The notes: generated by a model not told the origin, from the sequence alone. A DNA stretch of 64,000 nt from Paenibacillus_S vulneris (GCF_039543185.1 NZ_BAABJG010000055.1:62001-126000), one strand, 5' to 3'. Positions 33,524-42,286 are shown, counted from the stretch's first letter. Program-made: numbers and translations.

Positions 33524-35239
33524 ATGGCAACTATCAAATGGATATGGGGATATATTTACCGCAGCCGCAGGATGGTGCTGATCAGCATCGCTGTCCTTGC
33601 CCTGCAGCAGTGTATACAGCTGATGTCACAGGGATCACAGAAATTTTTCATAGACGACATCTTGGTGAATAAGCACTATGACAAGCTGCAATGGGTGCTT
33701 TACTATTTAACAGCTACGAGCCTGGCGGCATACAGCTTGAATTGGATCGGGAATTACTTGACGAGGGTTAATCAATTAAATATTCATCGCATGATGGGAA
33801 CCAGTCTGATGGCGATCATTCAACGCAAGCCCGTAGCTGAAATGCAGAACCAGCGGACAGCCAAATGGGTTCAATATTTTACAAGCGATATCCAGCAGGT
33901 TTCTGATTTTATCTCACGTGACTTGGCCAAAGGGATTCAGCAGGTAGCGGGAACTGTATTTCTGATCGGCGTCATAGCTTGGGCGAGCCCCCTCATCCTG
34001 CTTCTTGTCGTCTTTTTTAGCGCCCTTTATATCGCTCTTGGCCGCTATTACGGCCCCATTATGCGAAATCAGACCAAAGAAATGCAGGAACGCCGCGGCG
34101 ATCTGCTGGTTAAGATCGAGGAAGGTATTTCCTCTACCCGAGAGATCATTGCTTACAACCGGCTGGAGTGGGAGGAAAAGCTGTTCCGCAATACGTTCCA
34201 GATTTTTTACGACAAGGTTATGCAAAATGGGAAATCAACCAACTCGCAGCTCCTTCTTAGCAATACCGTACAGTGGCTCGGGAGACTTGGCGTACTTGTA
34301 ATTGGCGGCTATGAAGTCATCCAGGGTCATACGACCCTCGGCACTTTCGTCATCGTATACCAATACTCCAATCAATTGTTCCAAAACTTCCAGAATGTAT
34401 TCAACTTCTTCATGAATATGTCCAGCCGGCTCGCTTTCGTAGACCGGGTTCGCGGACTTTTCGAGCAAGAACAGGCTTCGGAAGGAACGAAGAACTTGAC
34501 GGGAGCCGTGCGCAGCATTCGATTTGAACAAGTCTCCTTTGCTTATTCAGATGAGGGACAGCAAGTATTGAACCATTTGAATATGGTTATGGAAACGGGA
34601 GGCAAGATAGCGATCGTCGGAACGAGTGGCGGGGGCAAATCCACCATAGCGCAGCTCCTTCTCCGGTTCTATGAGCCTACCCAAGGTACCATACGGATCA
34701 ATGGAACCCCTCTGTCCGAGATTCGGTTGGAGCAATGGATGAGCAGAATCTCCGTCGTGTTTCAGGAGCCTTTCCTGCTCCCGGACACGATTCGCAATAA
34801 TCTGCTGCTCGGCCGGGATTTAACCGATGATGAGCTGTACGAGGCTTGCCGTATTGCTCAAATTCATGACTTTATCGAATCTCTGGAGGAAGGTTACGAG
34901 ACCGTCATCGGAGAGCGCGGCTACACCCTTTCCGGAGGTCAGAGACAGCGGCTTGCCATTGCGAGAGCCATCATCAGCGACCCGGACATTCTGATCCTGG
35001 ACGAGGCAACATCAGCGCTGGATATGGAAACAGAACGAGTGATGCAGGAAGAACTCGATCACCTTCGCAAAGGCCGCACCACGATTATAATCGCACACAG
35101 GCTATCGACCATTCGCAACGCGGACATCATTTTCGTCATGGATCAGGGAAAGCTGGCGGAGAAAGGCACGCATGAGGAATTGATGGCGAATGGAGTGATT
35201 TATAAGCAGCTCGTCGCCTCCATGGCAGAAGCGTCCTAA
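33524..35239 (+). CDS. ABC exporter half-transporter 2 (permease-ATPase)
   Basis: A 571-residue partner of the preceding gene. It has six membrane segments (about 15-310) and a nucleotide-binding domain with Walker A GTSGGGKST, signature LSGGQRQRLAIARA, Walker B ILILDEATSALD and switch IIAHRLSTI. Unlike heterodimers with one degenerate site, both halves have intact signature and Walker B glutamates. The ATG at 33524 has AAGGAGG seven bases upstream. The pair is probably a drug, lipid or peptide exporter; no regulator or immunity gene is adjacent to suggest a substrate. Confidence 0.9.
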   Translation: MATIKWIWGYIYRSRRMVLISIAVLALQQCIQLMSQGSQKFFIDDILVNKHYDKLQWVLYYLTATSLAAYSLNWIGNYLTRVNQLNIHRMMGTSLMAIIQRKPVAEMQNQRTAKWVQYFTSDIQQVSDFISRDLAKGIQQVAGTVFLIGVIAWASPLILLLVVFFSALYIALGRYYGPIMRNQTKEMQERRGDLLVKIEEGISSTREIIAYNRLEWEEKLFRNTFQIFYDKVMQNGKSTNSQLLLSNTVQWLGRLGVLVIGGYEVIQGHTTLGTFVIVYQYSNQLFQNFQNVFNFFMNMSSRLAFVDRVRGLFEQEQASEGTKNLTGAVRSIRFEQVSFAYSDEGQQVLNHLNMVMETGGKIAIVGTSGGGKSTIAQLLLRFYEPTQGTIRINGTPLSEIRLEQWMSRISVVFQEPFLLPDTIRNNLLLGRDLTDDELYEACRIAQIHDFIESLEEGYETVIGERGYTLSGGQRQRLAIARAIISDPDILILDEATSALDMETERVMQEELDHLRKGRTTIIIAHRLSTIRNADIIFVMDQGKLAEKGTHEELMANGVIYKQLVASMAEAS

Positions 35240-35245
35240 TGAAGC

Positions 35246-35281
35246 GGGAGGCGTCATATACTTTGTATATGCATGCCTCCT
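35246..35281 (+). terminator. Hairpin after the ABC exporter operon
   Basis: GGAGGC-(GT)CATATAC-TTT-GTATATG(CAT)-GCCTCC forms a long stem a few bases after the stop codon. It has no clean T-run, so termination may be weak. The stretch up to 35435 contains nothing else that I recognise. Confidence 0.5.
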
Positions 35282-35435
35282 CCTATTATATTAGGCTCTA
35301 ACACTGACAGAAGCTGAGTGAATGGGTAGGAGAGTCTCCCTCCCCATACCGGAACGCCGCTCAACGACAAAAAAGAACAGGCATAAAAGCTCCCTGCTCA
35401 AGTGTCAACAAACCAAATCCTTCTTCTCACCTGCG

Positions 35436-35603
35436 CTAGTGAATGCCAAGAATGACATTTTTCAAGCGCTCCAGCTCCTCCCTCTTCGTCCTGGCGTTCA
35501 TTCTGCCGTTAATATTTCTTTTCCTCCTGCATTCATCCTCGATCATTTGGAGCTCTTTAATCCGGGATTCAATCTCCTCTAACACATCATGTACGGTATT
35601 CAT
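35436..35603 (-). CDS. Small charged helical protein (55 residues), divergent from a Fur box
   Basis: MNTVHDVLEEIESRIKELQM leads into a very charged helical or coiled-coil sequence with many Arg and Glu, ending KNVILGIH. GGGAGG lies eight bases before the ATG, a strong ribosome site, and the codon pattern looks coding. I do not recognise the family. Its start is 55 bases from the perfect Fur box at 35659-35673, and a minus-strand TATAAC box borders that operator. It may therefore be iron-regulated together with the divergent membrane peptide gene. The plus-strand frame over the same bases is a shadow. Confidence 0.65.
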   Translation of the reverse strand: MNTVHDVLEEIESRIKELQMIEDECRRKRNINGRMNARTKREELERLKNVILGIH

Positions 35604-35628
35604 TTATGCAGCCTCCCTAAAAATGATC

Positions 35629-35656
35629 TTGATCATTTGGATAAATAGGTTATAAT
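35629..35656 (+). promoter_or_regulatory. Promoter of the small membrane protein gene
   Basis: TTGATC (35629-35634) and a perfect TATAAT (35651-35656) are separated by 16 bases. The Fur box begins three bases after the -10, covering the transcription start. Confidence 0.6.
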
Positions 35657-35658
35657 CA

Positions 35659-35673
35659 TGATAATGATTATCA
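35659..35673. promoter_or_regulatory. Perfect 7-1-7 Fur box
   Basis: TGATAATGATTATCA is a perfect inverted repeat identical to the B. subtilis Fur consensus TGATAATNATTATCA, with extended matching bases on both sides. It lies between two divergent small genes and overlaps the start point of the plus-strand promoter, so iron-bound Fur should repress at least the plus-strand gene. Confidence 0.85.
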
Positions 35674-35700
35674 TTAACTTTTGGCTAAGGAGTCGTGACG

Positions 35701-35871
35701 ATGAGTCTTCTGCTTCCGGTAACTACTCTCATTCTCATTGGGATAGGCGCATTCTGTATCTTCGTCTCCATGGAACATGACCGTCTCATTCGGGAGTCGA
35801 CCCGAAGAAAGCGTCAGGCACTGCTCTCTGCCACAGCATCCCTCTCCTTCAACGAGAGCGCTGAACGCTAA
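35701..35871 (+). CDS. Small Fur-controlled membrane protein (56 residues)
   Basis: MSLLLPVTTLILIGIGAFCI begins a single membrane segment (about 4-22), followed by VSMEHDRLIRESTRRKRQAL, a strongly basic cytoplasmic-type tail. AAGGAG lies eight bases before the ATG. The promoter and perfect Fur box directly upstream make it a likely iron-starvation gene. It is too short for routine annotation and I know no named family. Possible roles, such as a small regulator of a membrane transporter, are inference only. Confidence 0.75.
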   Translation: MSLLLPVTTLILIGIGAFCIFVSMEHDRLIRESTRRKRQALLSATASLSFNESAER

Positions 35872-35927
35872 CGGAAGATTGCATTCCAGACAGGATACAG
35901 CGTCGGCTGCTATGAGAGCCCGGTAAA

Positions 35928-35957
35928 GAAGGCGCCCTATACAAGGATAAGGACGCC
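35928..35957 (-). terminator. Probable terminator of the P-type ATPase gene
   Basis: Minus strand GGCGTCCTTATCCTTGTATAGGGCGCC followed by TTCTTT forms a hairpin about 20 bases after the ATPase stop codon. Confidence 0.5.
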
Positions 35958-35975
35958 ATTAAACTTCTCCCTACT

Positions 35976-37934
35976 TCATTGCGGAGAAGAGGATCTTAAT
36001 AACCGAAGTCCGTTCAATATCACAAGGATCGTGCTTCCCTCGTGGCCGACGACACCTAGCGGAAGGGCAATACCTTGCAGGAAATTGGCGGCTATCAATA
36101 CACAAATGACGGACAGAGCAAATACGATATTTTGCTTAACAATGGATAAAGTTCGCTTACCAAGAGTGATCGCATTGGCAATTTTATCGATATCATCACT
36201 TAACAATACTATATTGGCCGTCTCCAAGGCCGCATCGCTGCCTGTCGTACCCATCGCAATACCGACCGTCGCCGTTGCCAGGGCCGGTGCATCGTTGACT
36301 CCATCCCCAACCATCGCAACATTCCCGTAAGTTTGCCTCAATTCCTTCACCAAGCTCACTTTATGCTCGGGCAGGAGCTCGGCATATACTTTATCGATAC
36401 CCGCTTGAGAAGCGATAGACTGAGCCGTTTGCTGCTGGTCACCTGTCAGCATAACGACTTGAACGCCATGTTTTTTCAAGGCGGCAATGGACTGCTTTAC
36501 ATTCGGACGAAGCGTATCCTGCAGTGCAATGATCCCTGCCGCGCCTTGCGAATTATGCATGACGGTAACAGTCTTACCTTCCCGCTCCAATCGGTCTATG
36601 GTCTCCGAGATCGTATCGGTCAACATGCTTGCATCCAAAAAGGCCGGCTTGCCGATTTTCCACTGCTCCCCCTCCCATTGAGCCTGAACCCCCCACCCCG
36701 TATAGGTGGTGAATTCCGACGGCCGCCGGATCTGCAGCTCCATCTCCTGCGCTTTCAATACAATTGCCTTCGCTAGCGGATGCTCCGACAAGCTTTCGAG
36801 ACATGCAGCAATATGAAGCACCTGGACTTCGTTATACCCTAGAAGCGGAATAACATCTGTAACAACCGGACGTCCCATCGTCAGTGTACCTGTCTTGTCA
36901 AATGCAATAACTCGAGTGCGTGCCAGATTCTCGAGATGGGCGCCGCCTTTGAATAACACCCCTTTGCGGGCACTGTTCGAAATAGCGGAGAGCATGGCCG
37001 GCATAATCGAAGCGACTAAAGCGCAAGGCGATGCCACCACAAGAAATACCATAGCTTTGTATAAGGACTGACTCCACGTCCAGTGGAATACAAGCGGCGG
37101 AACAACGATCAGCAGCACGGATAGGCCAATGATGGCTCTGGCATAGATCCGTTCGAACTTTTCAATGAAGCGTTGGGAGGCCGGTTTCTCGCTTTGGGCC
37201 TCTTGGACAAGTCGGATAATCTTCGAGAACAACGTCGATTCGCTCGGTTGTCTAACTTCTATAAATAATGCGCCTTGGCCGTTCAACGTGCCAGCAAAGA
37301 CTTCATCCCCCGCCCCTTTGTCTACCGGAATCGATTCTCCTGTAATAGAAGCTTGGTTAACAGAAGAGGTTCCTTCCGTTACCATGCCGTCTGCCGGAAT
37401 GCGCTCTCCCGGCTTGACGACCACAAGATCGCCAACCTTCAAATCCTCAATCGCTACCACTTGTTCTTTCCCATCACGATACAACACAGCCATCTCCGGC
37501 TTCAAATCCATTAGGGCGGATATATCGCGACGGCTTCGGTCCATCGTATAGCTTTCCAGCACACCACTGAGGGAGAAAATAAAAATAAGTACGGCTCCTT
37601 CCGCCCAGTAACCAATAGCTGCCGCTCCGACTGCAGCAACCAGCATTAACAAATTGACATCCAGATCCCGTTCTGCAAACAACGTATGCAAGCCTTCCTT
37701 GGCCTTGACATACCCCCCCACCACAAAGGCCAGAGAATATAATACTATGGCTGCAGTATGGGACATACTATCTATCCCCCAAGCGGCTGCAATGAGGATC
37801 CCGCTGGTCAGTGCGGCGAGAGCCTCGCCGTATCGGCTTAACCAGCTTTCCTCGTTAGCCAGGCGCTGTGCTTTCTGTTGGGATAATTCCTGTTCATTGG
37901 CTTCGTTGTTGGCGGATGAATAAGCTGTAATCAT
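35976..37934 (-). CDS. P1B-4-type metal-transporting ATPase (PfeT/ZosA-like)
   Basis: A 652-residue heavy-metal P-type ATPase without the usual N-terminal metal domain. It has the actuator TGES (SITGESIPVDKG), the membrane SPC motif (VASPCALVASIMPAM), the phosphorylation site DKTGT, the HP motif SEHPLAKAI, MVGDGVNDAPALA, and HEGST in the last membrane segment. SPC with HEG(G/S)T defines the P1B-4 group, which exports Fe(II) (PfeT) or Co(II); B. subtilis ZosA/PfeT is the closest remembered match. I place the start at ATG 37934, with AAGGAG eight bases upstream; a GTG three codons earlier overlaps that site. The nearby Fur box and a possible Fur/PerR-type operator at its own start fit an iron role. 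Confidence 0.9.
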   Translation of the reverse strand: MITAYSSANNEANEQELSQQKAQRLANEESWLSRYGEALAALTSGILIAAAWGIDSMSHTAAIVLYSLAFVVGGYVKAKEGLHTLFAERDLDVNLLMLVAAVGAAAIGYWAEGAVLIFIFSLSGVLESYTMDRSRRDISALMDLKPEMAVLYRDGKEQVVAIEDLKVGDLVVVKPGERIPADGMVTEGTSSVNQASITGESIPVDKGAGDEVFAGTLNGQGALFIEVRQPSESTLFSKIIRLVQEAQSEKPASQRFIEKFERIYARAIIGLSVLLIVVPPLVFHWTWSQSLYKAMVFLVVASPCALVASIMPAMLSAISNSARKGVLFKGGAHLENLARTRVIAFDKTGTLTMGRPVVTDVIPLLGYNEVQVLHIAACLESLSEHPLAKAIVLKAQEMELQIRRPSEFTTYTGWGVQAQWEGEQWKIGKPAFLDASMLTDTISETIDRLEREGKTVTVMHNSQGAAGIIALQDTLRPNVKQSIAALKKHGVQVVMLTGDQQQTAQSIASQAGIDKVYAELLPEHKVSLVKELRQTYGNVAMVGDGVNDAPALATATVGIAMGTTGSDAALETANIVLLSDDIDKIANAITLGKRTLSIVKQNIVFALSVICVLIAANFLQGIALPLGVVGHEGSTILVILNGLRLLRSSSPQ

Positions 37935-37946
37935 TTGAGTCACTCC

Positions 37947-37968
37947 TTCTCATTGAGAATGAATTCCA
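37947..37968 (-). promoter_or_regulatory. Possible Fur/PerR-type operator at the ATPase start
   Basis: TTCTCATTGAGAA (37947-37959) is a perfect 13-bp dyad, and the overlapping TGAGAATGAATTCCA (37954-37968) partly matches the 7-1-7 Fur-family pattern. It touches the ribosome binding site of the P-type ATPase gene. The match is imperfect, so it is only a candidate. Confidence 0.35.
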
Positions 37969-37990
37969 TTATTACTGTCCTTAAAATGGC

Positions 37991-38020
37991 ACATGCTGCT
38001 CCTTGTGGGGAGCAGCATGT
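37991..38020. other. 12-bp-stem hairpin upstream of the ATPase gene
   Basis: ACATGCTGCTCC and GGAGCAGCATGT are perfect inverted repeats around a six-base centre. There is no T-run, so it may be an operator or an RNA hairpin in the ATPase leader. The rest of 37969-38134 and 38332-38478 shows nothing else clear. Confidence 0.4.
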
Positions 38021-38134
38021 GGATCGAGGGAAACCTCGGATTCTTTCTATGCAATTGGCTGGTAAAAATGTTTTATTTAGAATTATTATAATCTGTAACA
38101 AAGCAATTGTAAATGGGCTAATGCCCATGGGGTC

Positions 38135-38331
38135 TGTTAAAAAACCTATCGGACTTGAACTAATGCCAACATACTACGGTGGAGTATCCCCCTCCAGCCA
38201 CTATTGAAACCCGTGAAATGGGATTATATTTAGCGGTATTTTCACTGATTTCAAAGGTGGACGAAAACTCCTCTGAGGCATACCCCACCTCCATATGCAG
38301 CATAATTCACGCAAGCCAGGGTTTTTCAACA
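38135..38331. mobile_element. MITE-like element, copy B, upstream of the ger operon
   Basis: This 197-bp unit is the inverted counterpart of copy A. Its reverse complement aligns end to end with 17934-18129, with identical blocks such as ATATGGAGGTGGGGTAT, TTTCACGGGTTTCAA and CCACCGTAGTAT. The ends TGTTAAAAAACCTA and (inverted) TGTTGAAAAACCCT match the copy A ends with a few changes. No clear target duplication remains, suggesting an older insertion. It has no coding capacity and lies 147 bp before the gerAB-like gene, where it may affect expression. Confidence 0.85.
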
Positions 38332-38478
38332 AACTAATTGGGCTGATACCTATACCATGCTTCGTTTTTCGTATTTTCTGCCAACGCATACCCCTTCCCA
38401 CCATTGGACATTATAAGGAACATATTCCAGTTCAGCTTACCGCCCTACTAACGTTACCAACGAAATGAGATATCGGAT

Positions 38479-39573
38479 ATGGATATGTCGAATACGAAGA
38501 TCAGTCTTTTGCAAGCCTTCATGATCTTGATGCTCATGAATGGCCTCACGAATCATGTCATCGTCAATCCCATGATCCTGGATGCCGCAGGAAGAGATTC
38601 TTGGTTTTCCGCGGTACTTGCCGGCGGACTCTTTTTCCTCTGGTGTTTGATCCTGCTTTTTATTATCCGTAGATCAGGACACCAGAAGCTTCAACCTTGG
38701 CTGGCTTCTCAGACGAACACCTTCCTGTCCTGGGTCCTCATCTCGCCTATTGTGGTTCAGCTCTATCTGATTGGAAATACAACTGTTGTCCATACCTCAA
38801 TCTGGACGGTGACGAATTATTTGCCGGCAACGCCCAAGATCATCCTGACAAGCGCCTTAACTCTCGTATGCTTTTATTCAGCGATTATGGGGATTCGAAC
38901 GATAGCCGTTTGCTCGGGCATTCTTCTGCCATTTGTAGTCATATTAGGAATATTCGTCGCTGTAGCCAACGCGCCGGAGAAGGACTACCATTTGCTGATG
39001 CCTTTTCTTGAGAAAGGAATGGAGCCTGTAGTTCAGGGGATGGTATACGCAGGCGGGGGTTATGTTGAAATGATCATCATTCTACTGCTGCAGCACCATG
39101 TAAAGCAGAAGATCAAGCTCTGGAAGCTCCTTTTGTTTGCAATCCTCATGGTATACATAACGATAGGTCCTTTGATTGGCGGCGTCGTGGAATTCGGGCC
39201 GGATGAAGCGGCCAAACAGATGATTTCACCCTACGAACAATGGCGTCTTGTACGGCTGGGGGATTATGTGGAGCATGTCGATTTTTTATCCGTGTTTCAA
39301 TGGCTCTCAGGGGCTTGCATCCGGATAAGCCTTGCTCTATTTTTGCTTGCCGATATCCTTCCGACCAAAAATGCCAAGATGAAGCATCTTCTCATTCTGA
39401 TCGTTGCACTGAGTTATGTCGCCACTTCCTTTATTCCTATCAACCAAAACGAATATTACTTGTGGATGTACCATCACTATTTTCCTGCCTTCTTAGTCGT
39501 ATCATTCTTTACTTCACTGGTATGGGGAGCTGTTTCCCTGATCAAAAGAACCAGAAAGGAGGAAGCCACATGA
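38479..39573 (+). CDS. Spore germination protein GerAB/GerKB family (B subunit)
   Basis: A 364-residue integral membrane protein of the spore germination endospore-type APC family, with ten predicted membrane segments. ISLLQAFMILMLMNGLTNHV begins TM1, and GGGYVEMIIILLLQHHVKQK lies mid-protein. B subunits sit in the spore inner membrane and form the germinant-binding part of the GerA-type receptor. The ribosome site before ATG 38479 is weak. The stop codon overlaps the next gene (ATGA), showing tight coupling. The gene order here is B-A-C, not the canonical A-B-C. Expression should be forespore-specific (sigma G), but I could not identify a convincing sigma G promoter. Confidence 0.9.
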   Translation: MDMSNTKISLLQAFMILMLMNGLTNHVIVNPMILDAAGRDSWFSAVLAGGLFFLWCLILLFIIRRSGHQKLQPWLASQTNTFLSWVLISPIVVQLYLIGNTTVVHTSIWTVTNYLPATPKIILTSALTLVCFYSAIMGIRTIAVCSGILLPFVVILGIFVAVANAPEKDYHLLMPFLEKGMEPVVQGMVYAGGGYVEMIIILLLQHHVKQKIKLWKLLLFAILMVYITIGPLIGGVVEFGPDEAAKQMISPYEQWRLVRLGDYVEHVDFLSVFQWLSGACIRISLALFLLADILPTKNAKMKHLLILIVALSYVATSFIPINQNEYYLWMYHHYFPAFLVVSFFTSLVWGAVSLIKRTRKEEAT

Positions 39574-41048
39574 ACGAGAACCGATCCCGAACCCCTTCGT
39601 GGAATATCCATGCTTTAAAGGAGTTGTTCGTTCGTTCCTCTGACGTTCAATTGCTGGAGCACCATTTTTCCGAAGCGGATGATTCGGTAGTCTGGCTAAT
39701 TTATGCTGAAAGTCTCTGCGACTCCAAGCAGCTTGGCACCGACATCCTTCCGGAACTAAAAGAAATCTATTCGTCCAAAGGCTTTGCGAATTTTACCGAA
39801 ACCAATTATTACGGTACGCTGCCTTTTATTCCTTTCTCGCAAAAAGCTTCCGGGGAGTTTATCGTGGAGTCCGTATTTCAGGGCGACCTTATCCTTTTCT
39901 TCCCCCAGACGAATTCCTTATTCAAGCTGAATATTTGCAATGTACCTGGCCGAAAACCTGAAGAGTCGTCGGTAGAAATATCTATCAAAGGTCCCAAGGA
40001 TGGATTTACCGAAGAAATTTCAATGAATATTGCTCTGATTCGCAAAAGAATCCGAAGCAACAGCCTGTGCTGTGAAACCATGATATTGGGACGAAGAACA
40101 CGAACGAAGGTCGGGATTATGTATATCGATGATATACTCTCTCCTCAAGTGCTTAGCGAAATCCGCAAACGCCTGAAAAAAATCGATGTGGACGGGATCT
40201 ACAGCATCGGGCAGCTTGAAGAGCTCCTTGGCGACGTGAAATATTCACTGTTCCCTTTGCTCGACTTCAGCGGACGCCCCGATTATGCGGTTGCGTCTCT
40301 ATTAGCGGGCCGTTTTATTCTTCTTGTTGACGGAAATCCGTTTGTTCTTGTTGCTCCCGCTACATTCTCATTGATCTTAAAATCCCCTGAAGATATTCAT
40401 TTCAACTTTCAATATGTTTCGTTTGCAAGATTAATCCGACTCTTGAGCTTTTGGCTCTCGGCCTTTCTGCCGGGATTTTGGGTCTCTATTGCCGCATTTC
40501 ATCAGGACCAGATTCCGTTCCGGCTGATGGCTACCATCTCGGTATCCCGTCTGGGGCTCCCTTTTACCGCGCAGATTGAGATGCTTATCTTGCTCATTCT
40601 CCTCGAGATATTCAGGGAAGCAGGAGTTCGGTTGCCTACCTCCATCGGGCAAACCTTGACCGTAGTCGGAGCCCTTGTAATAGGTGATGCTTCTATCCGA
40701 GCCGGATTGGTTTCTCCTTCAGTAGTCGTTGTGGGTGCTGTAACCGCGGTAACCGGCGTAACCCTGGTCAATCAGACCCTGAGTACCGCACTCAGTACGA
40801 TCAGGTTGTCGGTATTCATTGTTTGCTCTTTACTAGGTCTGTACGGTTTTATACTCAGCATCATCCTGCTTACCTTTTACATGTCCAAGCTTTCATCCTT
40901 CGGCGTCCCTTATTTGTCACCACTCTCCCCTCCAATACCCAAGGATATCTTGAAGTCGTTCCTAAGAAGTCCATGGAGCAAGCTGAGAGGAAGACCCCGT
41001 GTTCTCAACACCGTGGATCCGGATCACCAGGGGGAACAGGAATCGTGA
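39570..41048 (+). CDS. Spore germination protein GerAA/GerKA family (A subunit)
   Basis: A 492-residue GerA-family protein. A large soluble N-terminal domain (about 1-250, with ETMILGRRTRTKVGIMYIDD) precedes about five membrane segments. Typical family motifs include RPDYAVASLLAGRFILLVDG, FARLIRLLSFWLSAFLPGFW, LPTSIGQTLTVVGALVIGDA and RAGLVSPSVVVV. A subunits assemble the ring-shaped receptor, probably a channel, that starts germination. The start at 39570 is set by AAGGAGG nine bases upstream and the ATGA overlap; the frame is open much further upstream but that part is out of phase with gerB and is not used. Its stop overlaps the lipoprotein start. Confidence 0.92.
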   Translation: MNENRSRTPSWNIHALKELFVRSSDVQLLEHHFSEADDSVVWLIYAESLCDSKQLGTDILPELKEIYSSKGFANFTETNYYGTLPFIPFSQKASGEFIVESVFQGDLILFFPQTNSLFKLNICNVPGRKPEESSVEISIKGPKDGFTEEISMNIALIRKRIRSNSLCCETMILGRRTRTKVGIMYIDDILSPQVLSEIRKRLKKIDVDGIYSIGQLEELLGDVKYSLFPLLDFSGRPDYAVASLLAGRFILLVDGNPFVLVAPATFSLILKSPEDIHFNFQYVSFARLIRLLSFWLSAFLPGFWVSIAAFHQDQIPFRLMATISVSRLGLPFTAQIEMLILLILLEIFREAGVRLPTSIGQTLTVVGALVIGDASIRAGLVSPSVVVVGAVTAVTGVTLVNQTLSTALSTIRLSVFIVCSLLGLYGFILSIILLTFYMSKLSSFGVPYLSPLSPPIPKDILKSFLRSPWSKLRGRPRVLNTVDPDHQGEQES

Positions 41049-42193
41049 AGCTTCGAAAAGTACTTCTCATTATTCTCGCATGTCTATTGCTGCCGGGATG
41101 CTGGAATTCCAAAGATATTCAGCGGATGGCCTATGTTACGGCTCTGGGGCTCGATTATAAGGATGGCAAATATATTTCTCACGTCCAAATATTGAATTTT
41201 GCCGGTGTCGCCAAAGTCGAATCTACCGAGATTGGGAAAAATATCCTGATTTGGTTAGGAAAAGGCGAAGGGACGACCGTTACCGAATCGTTCAATTCCA
41301 TCTATGCCACATCTCAAATTCGTGTGTTCTGGGGGCACGTCAAAGCGCTTATCATATCGGAAAATTTACTGAAGCACGGTGATAAAATTAAAGAAGCCTA
41401 TGACATGCTTAACCGTTACAGAGAAGTTCGATACAATATTCTTCTTTATGGAACCAACGAGCCGCTTGAAGAAGTACTGCATCAAAAATCAATTCTTAAT
41501 TTCTCGCCGCTGGATTCAATTATGGATACTCCTTCCCAAACCTTTTCACAGCGCTCTTTTATCGTTCCTCAATACGGTTATAAGTTCATAGCGCATATCA
41601 ACGAACCTGGTAACCCGGGGTTCCTTCCTTCCTTGACCATTGATAGGCAAAGCTGGCAGGAGGACAATAAGCCTAAATCGTTATTGAAAATCAATGGGGC
41701 GTATTTTTTTCGAGAGGGAGACATGATCGGTTGGCTTTCAGAAAACGATCTAACCGGCTACCGATGGCTGCAGAGAAAGCTGGAACGCTCCCCTATCAAT
41801 ATCCCTGATGATAAAAATCCAAAAGCAGCTGTCGTTATGCTTAATCCCAAAGCGAAAATTCAGACTGTATTTCAGAACGGAAAACCGAAGTTCAACATTT
41901 CTGTCAAAATTGAATCCTACATAGACGAGATGATCACGGATATTTCCGAGCAGGAATTGGAGGAGCAGGCGGCCAAAGTCATAAAACAAGAGATCCGTTA
42001 CTCCTTTACTAAAGGAATAGAAAAAAAACTCGATGTGCTTAGGCTGGATGAAGCTTTGTACCGTTCCAATCCGAAACAGTGGCGGGAGGCTCACCAAAAT
42101 AAGGAATTCATTCTTGACGAACAATCACTGAATCGTATTGATGTTACGGTGAAGCTGCTTCACACGGGGAAATATAAAGGCAGGGTCAGTTAA
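41045..42193 (+). CDS. Spore germination lipoprotein, GerAC family (C subunit)
   Basis: A 382-residue lipoprotein. GTG start overlapping the previous stop (GTGA), with GGGGG ten bases upstream. The signal peptide ends in the lipobox LLLPGC (Cys 19), followed by the family hallmark WNSKDIQRMAYVTALGLDYK. Later regions include LGKGEGTTVTESFNSIYATS and the C-terminal RLDEALYRSNPKQWRE. The C subunit is anchored on the outer face of the spore inner membrane and is required for receptor function. It is last in the operon, which ends at a strong bidirectional terminator. Confidence 0.93.
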   Translation: MKLRKVLLIILACLLLPGCWNSKDIQRMAYVTALGLDYKDGKYISHVQILNFAGVAKVESTEIGKNILIWLGKGEGTTVTESFNSIYATSQIRVFWGHVKALIISENLLKHGDKIKEAYDMLNRYREVRYNILLYGTNEPLEEVLHQKSILNFSPLDSIMDTPSQTFSQRSFIVPQYGYKFIAHINEPGNPGFLPSLTIDRQSWQEDNKPKSLLKINGAYFFREGDMIGWLSENDLTGYRWLQRKLERSPINIPDDKNPKAAVVMLNPKAKIQTVFQNGKPKFNISVKIESYIDEMITDISEQELEEQAAKVIKQEIRYSFTKGIEKKLDVLRLDEALYRSNPKQWREAHQNKEFILDEQSLNRIDVTVKLLHTGKYKGRVS

Positions 42194-42242
42194 CATTTAT
42201 TAATGAGATTGATAATTAATATTGGTAATTTTCTGTATAAGC

Positions 42243-42270
42243 AAAAAAGCCCTTTTTGAGGGCTTTTTTG
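42243..42270. terminator. Bidirectional terminator between gerC-like and htrA
   Basis: AAAAAAGCCC-TTTTTGA-GGGCTTTTTT is a perfect stem with A- and T-runs on both sides, shared by the convergent ger operon and htrA. Confidence 0.9.
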
Positions 42271-42286
42271 TAAGAAAGACGGCCTG

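Noticed and set aside
35322..35582. 86-codon plus-strand frame
   Set aside because: No ribosome site and low-complexity composition. The opposite strand carries a better small gene with a strong site.
39240..39569. Extended upstream part of the GerA-family frame
   Set aside because: It lies inside the gerB-like gene in another frame; the ATG at 39570 has a strong ribosome site and an ATGA overlap, which decides the start.
40823..41044. Extended upstream part of the GerC lipoprotein frame
   Set aside because: It overlaps the GerA-family coding sequence. The GTG at 41045 gives a proper lipoprotein signal and GTGA overlap.
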